A DNA stretch of 64,000 bases from Fremontodendron californicum (taxonomy: Eukaryota; Streptophyta; Magnoliopsida; Malvales; Malvaceae), in assembly GCA_030761205.1 (NCBI GenBank), contig JAULJL010000028.1, forward strand, positions 20,201,001 through 20,265,000, read 5' to 3'. Position numbers and translations under genes: made by a program. Positions within the stretch are counted from its first letter, which is position 1. The number at the start of each line of letters is the position of its first letter. The notes beneath the pieces were generated by a model that made no database searches, was not told the DNA's origin, and saw only the letters and a program-made list of their open reading frames with translations. Below are positions 57,456 to 64,000 of the stretch, piece by piece.

Positions 57456-57667
57456 AAATGGGAGAAGGCAGTTGAAACTTCAAAGAAGCAAAAAAGCTCT
57501 CACAACAAGATTTGGAGAAAGACTCTCCTGCGACTGAATTTGGGGTTTGGAGAACAAAAGAGTCGAAGAAAATAGGGTTGAGAGAAAAAAAGATCTGATG
57601 ATTTATTCCCCAAATAAAATGTACATGACCTATAGCAACGGTCAAAATAAAATAAACCGTTGCTATA
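57456..57667. repeat. Right subterminal region of the CACTA element
   Basis: Ends in a perfect 12-bp inverted repeat TATAGCAACGGT (57631-57642) and ACCGTTGCTATA (57656-57667). It has the same design as the left-end hairpins, with a related core (AGCAACGG against ACCGACGG). The CACTA terminus itself is not present; sequence passes straight into the LTR remnant of A4. Confidence 0.5.
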
Positions 57668-57683
57668 ATTATACGAGTTATCA

Positions 57684-57696
57684 CACCCCCACACTT
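57684..57696 (-). other. Polypurine tract of A4
   Basis: Plus strand CACCCCCACACTT; minus strand AAGTGTGGGGGTG, identical to that of A1. Confidence 0.8.
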
Positions 57697-59600
57697 AGCT
57701 TTTTGCTAGTCCTCGAGCAAAACAAATAAAAATAAAATAAGAAAATCTAATCTAATCCATTTTCGTAGGAAATCACGGTGGCACTTAGCATGTGACACAA
57801 GCCTTTAAACCCCTAGGTGTCCCTAGTGGACGAGTTTAGTCTCGTGAGGGTTTACTAGAACGATACCCACAAACATTGAAAAACTAAAATATAAATAAAC
57901 TACATATACTAAAAATATTTACTCCTAATCCTTTCAATACAAATTAGAGACAATCTTTGAACAAGTCTTATAAACTAATCAATAGCTTAAAGAATTTCAC
58001 AAAAAATCATGCTTGAATGTAAATTGTTTGAGTTAAGCCAATATTAACATAACATATTTCAATCAAAATAGTGCATATTCAAACTTAATCTCGACTACTC
58101 ACATGGGATACCCTCATGATTTTCACTCTTTAAAATAGTGGTGAAGTGTTTACACTCAATCAATCTCATGAAAACAGTTCTACCATATTCTTGCTTGTCC
58201 ACCTATTCTCCACTATTTAGATGATACAACTTCATGAATCAAGAGGTCTTTAATCAAGGTTGTAATGGGGCCAAGGGGTTTGTAATGTGGTTGAAGAACA
58301 AAAGGATAAAGATATCACAAAGGTTCCAAAGAGTTCATAAAGTTTAGAGACATAAAAAGATCATACAAAGAAACTTCTCAAAACTCTTTACAAGTACATA
58401 GTCACCTAGGCCGGATATTCATGTTGGGCCTTTTCTTCATTCTAAACAACTTTGTAACATCTTTTTCTTTTTCCACAAATTCAAGAGATGATTCATATTT
58501 TTTTTTTACATAGGAATGTATTTGCCAGTATTCCATTTCTTTTTCTCTTGACTTTTCTTTTCTTTTCCCCCCACACTTATTTCTTGTTTCTAACCCAAAT
58601 TTTTAACTAAAAATATCCCTTGTTTTTTTTGCAATATGTCTCAAAATATATAATCCATCTTTAGAACAAGGGTAAGGATATAAGTATATTTAGGCTAGGT
58701 GTAAGCTGTGGTTACCAATAAAACATCATATTTAATGTAGGCTCAAATTGGCTCACTAGTGGGGATGTTCTCTTAGAACATTAATAATGGATGGCTGTTT
58801 GGCTCTGGTTATAATCCTAATGCCTCTATCATATTCATGTTGTCACATGTATCAATATAGTCTCAAACGGTTTAAAGCAAGTTCTAGAGAATCATGTAAT
58901 CATAAGAGCACTCAAGAAAGAAGTTAGATTGATTTGTATAATGCATCAATCATTATAGGCTCAAAAACTCACAAGGATGATTATACAAGTCAGATTAAGT
59001 CTAAACATGCTTCTTTCTCAATCAACCTATCATATTAACATTGGCTCATAAAAAGGTTGACATCAAGCTCAATTCTCATGAAAATCTTCTCACTAATAAA
59101 TCTGTTTTAGACTTATGCAATTCATATCTCATCATTGTATTAAAAAAGAACTAAAACACACAAAAAAAAATAATAATAATAATACTCATAAAAAAAAATA
59201 GTAGACAAAAATAAAAGAAATCCTAAATCATTCCCCCCACACTTAATTCTTACATTGTCCTCAATGTAAGTCTATTAACCCAAATGAAAGAATCATGTGT
59301 AAGAGAAAAGAACTAATAACATAAGAATAGGAACAACTAAGACTCAAAACAAAACAAACTCATGCAACCTAAATAATCCTAAAATACTAAACAAAAATTA
59401 ACAAGTAAACATAAAAAGATTAAAATCAAACTGACAAGGTATGTCTCAAGTCTCCCTTACTCAGACCTTGTTCAGAATGAATACTTCTAAATTGCTTAAA
59501 ACACAACAAACATTTTTTTTTTTTGAAAATTAGCAAAATATGTCCCTTATCCCCTACTAAAATATGACATTGTCCCCAATGTCAAATTTTAAAGGTAGAA
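57697..59600 (-). other. A4 3' untranslated region
   Basis: Aligns with 28870-30750 of A1 in reverse. Holds the stem-loop plus G-run module (minus strand, about 59230-59270) and, closer to LOG, the second stem-loop TGACATTG..CAATGTCA (about 59565-59585). No gene. Confidence 0.65.
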
Positions 59601-59601
59601 T

Positions 59602-60324
59602 TTAGGAGATATTACCTGCAGAGGTTGCTAACCACTTATTATAACTGAGACACAACAAACAAAATGTTAGATAATGTAACAAAGACAAAGTGCAATCCAC
59701 TCCTTGCTCGTCCATATCTCTTTTTCTTTTTCCGAGCGTTTGCGAAACAACTGTAGCAGGTAAATACTCATAAGCTTGGAGCTTTTTGAGTAAATCTTCA
59801 ATGGTTGTAGCAGAAATTATGGTTCTCCTTGCCTCTGAAAACATGAATCCATTATCCACAGCATTATCTAAATATGAAAGCAAATTACTAAAATAACCAT
59901 TAATATTAAGCAAACCAATGGGTTTCTTATTTGTGACCAAAGATGACCAAGAAACCACGCAAGCTATTTCTTCCAATGTACCCAAACCTCCTGGTAAAGC
60001 AATGAATGCATCGGCAGAATGGTACATGATTGTTATCCGTTCAGGGATACTCCAGACTTGTATTTCCTTACCCACGGTAGGTCCACAAAAATCTGTGAAT
60101 AGTTTTGGCACGACTCCTAGAACTGGACTTCCTCCTGCGTGTGCTGCTGTAGCGACTGCTCCCATTAAACCCGTACTACCGCCTCCATAAATCAACTGGA
60201 TCTTTTGTTGGGCAAGTATTACTCCAACTCTTATGGCTTCATCAGCGAATATGTTATTTTTCCCTGGATAAGCACCTCCAAAAACACAAATTTTTTTAAT
60301 GCGTTGGGACGAAGTACTTTCCAT
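59602..60324 (-). CDS. LOG-like phosphoribohydrolase in element A4 (240 aa, extended C-terminus)
   Basis: Second copy of the LOG gene, start MESTSS at 60324. All signatures are kept: GGGSTGLMG, PGGLGTLEE and R96, with the same Lys-to-Ile change in PERI. The stop used in the B copy (TGA) is TTA here, adding 25 residues. I count 15 nucleotide differences from the B copy within the shared coding part. Nine are synonymous and six replace an amino acid (H43Q, I71V, A124V, K166R, C187Y, S189P in B numbering). The frame is open upstream of the ATG through the former 5' leader, which is probably untranslated. Activity is unknown. Confidence 0.82.
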   Translation of the reverse strand: MESTSSQRIKKICVFGGAYPGKNNIFADEAIRVGVILAQQKIQLIYGGGSTGLMGAVATAAHAGGSPVLGVVPKLFTDFCGPTVGKEIQVWSIPERITIMYHSADAFIALPGGLGTLEEIACVVSWSSLVTNKKPIGLLNINGYFSNLLSYLDNAVDNGFMFSEARRTIISATTIEDLLKKLQAYEYLPATVVSQTLGKRKRDMDEQGVDCTLSLLHYLTFCLLCLSYNKWLATSAGNIS

Positions 60325-60737
60325 TTTTTTTCTTTTTTTTTTTCGAGTGCCTGAAAGAGAATGAGTACATGGTGTAATATATAGAGGACTGAGTAGTGAA
60401 TCAGACAAGAGTAATAATGTCGCCGAAAGTGTATCTGACCTGTCAGAAGAAAATGTTAACCTAACAAAAGATTTTTGCGTGATTTCAGGAAGAAAATCAA
60501 AAAGAGAAGAAAAAATCAACCGTAAAAGACAAATAAAAAAAAACGAGAATAATTACACAAATCGAACAACACGTAAATTAAACCAAAATAAAGTTATTGC
60601 AAATCAAACCAAAAGCTTAGAAGTCATTTATTGTAGTTGTGATTGTGGCTCACATCTTCCTCTGGTTTTACGTCTAGAAACGGCTTAAACGCCTTCTATG
60701 AGTCGAGGATATGCTTCCCATCCAGTTTTCTTACAAG

Positions 60738-61232
60738 CTAGCAAACAGGGTCTTTTAACATCAGATTCCCAAGATGTTGCCATTCCCTTTGGAATTGCGG
60801 CCATAAATCAAGAATTTCTCTTTGTACGTCTCCACTAGGATGCGTCTCAAGAGAAAGTTGGATATTACCCAAATTCTCCTTACTCAGTCCATCCTTAATG
60901 AATTCAATTTTATCATCTCGATTAGAGGACAGAATCCCAATAGAACGACATTTACCGTTACACGTCCATCGTGCACATTTGTGGCAATTTGAACTCATGC
61001 GCTTTGCTCGTCGCTTCTTTGCAAAAGTGCTTCTACCTGTACCTGGTAAATGCAAAACAGGAAGATATTCATCTTCACGTACCTTGGCTTCAATTATCCA
61101 ACGTATGTCTGCAGGAATCCCTTTGTGCATAAGCATTCTTAATCTTTCAAATCGAACTTGGTAAAGCTTCAGTAAAATATTTCGAGGAAAAGGAGGAAAT
61201 TGTTTCTGCAATCTTGTGAGAATATCATCCAT
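60738..61232 (-). pseudogene. Basic Cys-rich putative nucleic-acid-binding protein in A4, truncated (164 aa)
   Basis: Same protein as 52076-52612. A CAG-to-TAG change ends it after KDPVC, removing the last 14 residues. The AKKRRAKR patch and all four cysteines remain. Compared with the B copy I count ten replacements plus the stop against two synonymous changes, a pattern of relaxed constraint. An acceptor-like TTTTTTTTTCAGG precedes the start codon here too. Confidence 0.6.
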
Positions 61233-61410
61233 CCTGAAAAAAAAAATGAAAAAAAATTGAAAGAGAAATTTATATACTATATCTGTTTTGTGGGTAGCTG
61301 ATGGAACCGACTTAAATAATCACGGAGTACCGTTATCCGCCATTTAACCGGGGTTAAAAAAAATTATATTTACATCTAGTTATTTTCAAAACAAGGATCA
61401 GAAAGAAAAA

Positions 61411-61745
61411 CAACATAAAAAGACTCAAAAATAAAATCCTAAATTCTTCCCCCCACACATAATTCGTACATTGTCATTAATGTAATGCTATTATCCCCCA
61501 ATGCAAGAATTATATGTAAGAGAAAAGAACTATTAAACAAAAGAAACTTATGCAGCCTAAATGAACTTAAAAGCAGTAAACACAATTAACAAAGAAACAT
61601 AAGAAATAAAAATAAAAACAATAAAAATAATAAAAGAAAAAGGAAAAGAAAGAGAAAGAGAAAGCAAATCTGAATATGGAAGGTTGGCAATTTCATCTTT
61701 AATTGGGCTGCCTTCCCAATTAACACTTGAGTTAGTGTTTTGAAT
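61411..61745 (-). other. A4 spacer with decayed stem-loop and pol-tail junction
   Basis: From right to left (element sense) this follows the gag remnant as in A1. It contains a mutated stem-loop and G-run (about 61446-61490), then joins at about 61411 to GTTGTTTTTCTTTCTGATCC. In element B that sequence encodes the last residues (VVFLSDPCFENN) of the pol-derived ORF. Confidence 0.6.
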
Positions 61746-62684
61746 CTAACCAACACCCCTTCTTGGCTTTTTAGGCTTGTCAGGCTCATACATGAAAATT
61801 TCCAAATTTATGCGTTTGAGAGGTAGCTTTCTTTGCACAACAGTGGATGCATTCTCCATTACAAGTATTATTCCATCATCCTTGGTGGTGCATATCTCAT
61901 CGAGGAATGGTGCATCTTTTGGTACTTGTTGAATGACATCCACAAACAAACTGTTTAAGGTTTCCAACGTGTCTTGTTCATGTTCATCCTCCTTGAACTT
62001 TGCGAATCTACTAGGAAAAGGTGGAGAAGAAACATTAGTAAAAATTGGAATCTCAAACGTTACCTCAGGTGCCGAAATACTCTTATTTGGATCATTGGCT
62101 TCATTATCCTCAAGATTAGAATTCATCTCTAATTTTGTCTCATCCTCATCTTGTTCCTCATTCCTCAAGGTCACAATAGTAGCATTCTCCTTTGGGTTAA
62201 TCATTGTTTGGGCAGGGAGTTCTTCAGATCTTTGTGCTACTTATCCCACCATACTACTAGTCAATTGGATCATTTGCTTTTCCAAACTCTGGATGCTTGC
62301 CCTTGTTTCCTGTTGAAATTGCAAAGTATCAGTAACAAGAGAATGTACAAGATCTTCTAAAGAAGTACCTGAGTTTTGAGTCATATGTGGTGGTTGAAAA
62401 AGATCTGGTTCTTGGGACCATGATTGATTGAAGCTAGATGGATGAGTGTAATTGGCATAAGGATCTACTTCTTGGTAATTTTTCGAGTAGCCATAATTAG
62501 TATGATCCCACCATCCCTCATGGTAAGTGTTTGAGTAATGATCATACTGTTGGTCTTGGAATACTTGATGGCCTTGACATCCTCCCATGTCAAATTGTTG
62601 AACTGGGAAGGTGAGATTGGCTTGTTGATTCTCCATGTTCATGTATGCCACCAACTCTTCAAGTGTTAGATTGCTCAATTCCAT
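61746..62684 (-). pseudogene. gag-derived ORF of A4, broken by one stop
   Basis: Same 312-codon frame as in A1 and A5. Codon TGG in A1 is TAA here (62241-62243), splitting it into 147- and 152-aa pieces. Otherwise the blocks IQSLEKQMIQL, NPKENATIVTLRN and VIQQVPKDAPFLDEICT are kept. Confidence 0.75.
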
Positions 62685-62818
62685 CGTTTTTTTTTAATTT
62701 TTTTTTAATTTTTTTTTTTCAAAATTTGATAAGAAAAACCCGTATGTACAAGAAAATAAAACTCATTAGAACTGAAAATAAGAATAAACCAAGTAACAAA
62801 TAAACTAAAGAAAACAAT

Positions 62819-62835
62819 CCCCGGCAACGGCGCCA
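62819..62835 (-). other. Primer binding site, tRNA-Asp(GUC), element A4
   Basis: Minus strand TGGCGCCGTTGCCGGGG, 6 bp inside the 5' LTR. Confidence 0.9.
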
Positions 62836-62841
62836 AAAATT

Positions 62842-64000
62842 TGATGCACCCAAAAGAGTGTATCTTATTTAACCTTGCACTAAAAAGATCAATTGTAAGT
62901 ATAATGATTAGCAAGGGTCGAGTCCTCAGGGATTGGGTTTTAATCTATGAGTTATTAGTTTATAACTTACGTTCAAAGAAAACAATAAAAGAAAAGGGGT
63001 TTTGAAGCCAGATTTAAACTAAAGTAAATAATAAGAATAAGATGCAAGGCGGTATAACCAGCCAATAAAAATATATATACTAAATTAGGCGGTATAACCA
63101 GCCAATAAAAATAAAACAAAGTTAATATACAAATTAGGCGGTATAACCAGCCAATAAAAATAAATATACTTTTAAAAATAAGCAAACTAGAAAAGTAAGA
63201 AAACAAGTAAGTAAGAAGAATCAAATATGAAAAATATGGTTAAGGTTTCATTCTCCACCACTAGACATCATTAAGAATCAATTTCAGATCTATCAATATC
63301 AACCAACTATCAAAGTTAACAACCGTATATAACAACAAGCTCTGTTATCCCAATCTTTCCTTAGTTTGTCGTTAAATAGAACAAGCTCTCTATTTAATCT
63401 CTAACCATTAAACAACCTAGAATAAGCTCTCTATATTCAATTTAATGGCAGCTTTATGATGAGAAAGATAGGTTGATCTAAGCAACAAACACATAAGCTC
63501 GGATTGTTCAACTTAGGTTATGTTCCACTTTGCAATTATTGAAAACTTGACCATAATCACGTTCAAAGAAAACAATAAAAGAAAAGGGGTTTTTGAAGCC
63601 AGATTTAAACTAAAGTAAATAATAAGAATAAGATGCAAGGCGGTATAACCAGCCAATAAAAATAAAACAAAGTTAATATACAAATTAGGCGGTATAACCA
63701 GCCAATAAAAATAAATATACTTTTAAAAATAAGCAAACTAGAAAAGTAAGAAAACAAGTAAGTAAGAAGAATCAAATATGAAAAATATGGTTAAGGTTTC
63801 ATTCTCCACCACTAGACATCATTAAGAATCAATTTCAGATCTATCAATATCAACCAACTATCAAAGTTAACAACCGTAGATAACAACAAGCTCTGTTATC
63901 CCAATCTTTCCTTAGTTTGTCGTTAAATAGAACAAGCTCTCTATTTAATCTCTAACCATTAAACAACCTAGAATAAGCTCTCTAAATTCAATTTAATGGC
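62842..64000 (-). repeat. A4 5' LTR (partial) with internal duplication of about 590 bp
   Basis: Begins TGATGCACCC as in A3. The segment starting GTTCAAAGAAAACAATAAAA at 62971 restarts at 63561. The U5 minisatellite and following sequence are therefore present twice in tandem before the window ends. Confidence 0.8.

Larger units (their letters stand above)
23822..57667 (-). mobile_element. CACTA (En/Spm) DNA transposon carrying nested LTR elements
   Basis: The left terminus CACTACAAACAAATTGCC begins exactly where the Ogre LTR is broken. Palindromic subterminal repeats follow (to about 24500). Both expected genes are present on the minus strand: a TNP2 transposase (about 36417-40076) and a Transposase_24 gene (24845-36100). 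The right side ends in a subterminal-like inverted repeat (TATAGCAACGGT / ACCGTTGCTATA at 57631-57667). There it meets the LTR remnant of A4, and the terminal CACTA repeat itself is not in the window. Removing inserted A1, A2, A3 and B leaves about 13.4 kb, a normal size for an autonomous CACTA. Its coding genes carry frameshifts and stops. Confidence 0.8.
57664..64000 (-). mobile_element. Family A LTR retrotransposon A4 with a second LOG cassette, 3' LTR nearly deleted
   Basis: Minus-strand element. The 5' LTR runs from 62842 past the window end. The tRNA-Asp site is at 62819-62835, gag remnant 61746-62684, Cys-rich ORF 60738-61232, LOG ORF 59602-60324 and polypurine tract 57684-57696. Only the first 20 bp of the 3' LTR remain (57664-57683). 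Compared with A1 it has an extra block of about 2 kb (about 59420-61410). This block contains the last codons of a B-type pol frame, the two captured genes and a second stem-loop. Confidence 0.88.

Noticed and set aside
57322..57684. 120-aa minus-strand frame over the captured OST48 exon
   Set aside because: It is in a different frame from the OST48 match, has no recognisable domain and includes the subterminal repeat.

Overview
The window is a stretch of angiosperm, probably eudicot, nuclear DNA. It is AT-rich and built almost entirely of nested transposable elements. I found no intact host gene, rRNA, tRNA or CRISPR array. Plant origin is shown by Athila-like LTR retrotransposons primed by tRNA-Asp, an Ogre/Tat-like element primed by tRNA-Arg, a CACTA (En/Spm) transposon with TNP2 and Transposase_24 genes, hAT- and Mutator-type MITEs, and captured plant gene pieces (a LOG cytokinin-activating enzyme and an OST48/DGL1 fragment).

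Layout. 1-3630: truncated member of LTR family A, minus strand. 3631-10305: old AT-rich DNA with a Mutator-like MITE, a fragment of a second copy, an hAT-like MITE and a LINE 3' end. 10306-11560: LINE fragment, minus strand. 11561-23821: non-autonomous Ogre-like element, minus strand, with a 64-bp tandem array in its 3' untranslated region and scrambled gag pieces. 23822 to about 57667: a CACTA transposon inserted in the Ogre 5' LTR. Its two genes lie on the minus strand, and it has captured two exons plus an intron of OST48. Family-A and family-B LTR elements are inserted inside it: complete A1 (25723-32827), solo LTRs A2 (41240-43110) and A3 (45388-47456), and complete B (47810-57186). A1, A2, A3 and B each have a perfect 5-bp target duplication. 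57664-64000: A4, a family-A element whose 3' LTR is reduced to 20 bp and whose 5' LTR runs off the window.

Inferred order of events: LINE, then Ogre into the LINE, then CACTA into the Ogre LTR, then the A and B elements into the CACTA. B is the youngest, since I see no difference between its 1499-bp LTRs.

The most unusual content is a two-gene cassette carried by B and again by A4. One gene is an intronless LOG-like phosphoribohydrolase. The other is a basic cysteine-rich protein whose layout recalls carlavirus-type nucleic-acid-binding proteins. The cassette lies directly after the pol reading frame, where Athila elements carry their env-like gene. Differences between the two LOG copies, counted by eye, are mostly synonymous (9 of 15), while those in the neighbouring gene are mostly amino-acid changing. 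B also encodes an intact fusion of gag, protease and the integrase C-terminus with reverse transcriptase, RNase H and the integrase core removed in frame, so it must have moved with enzymes supplied in trans.
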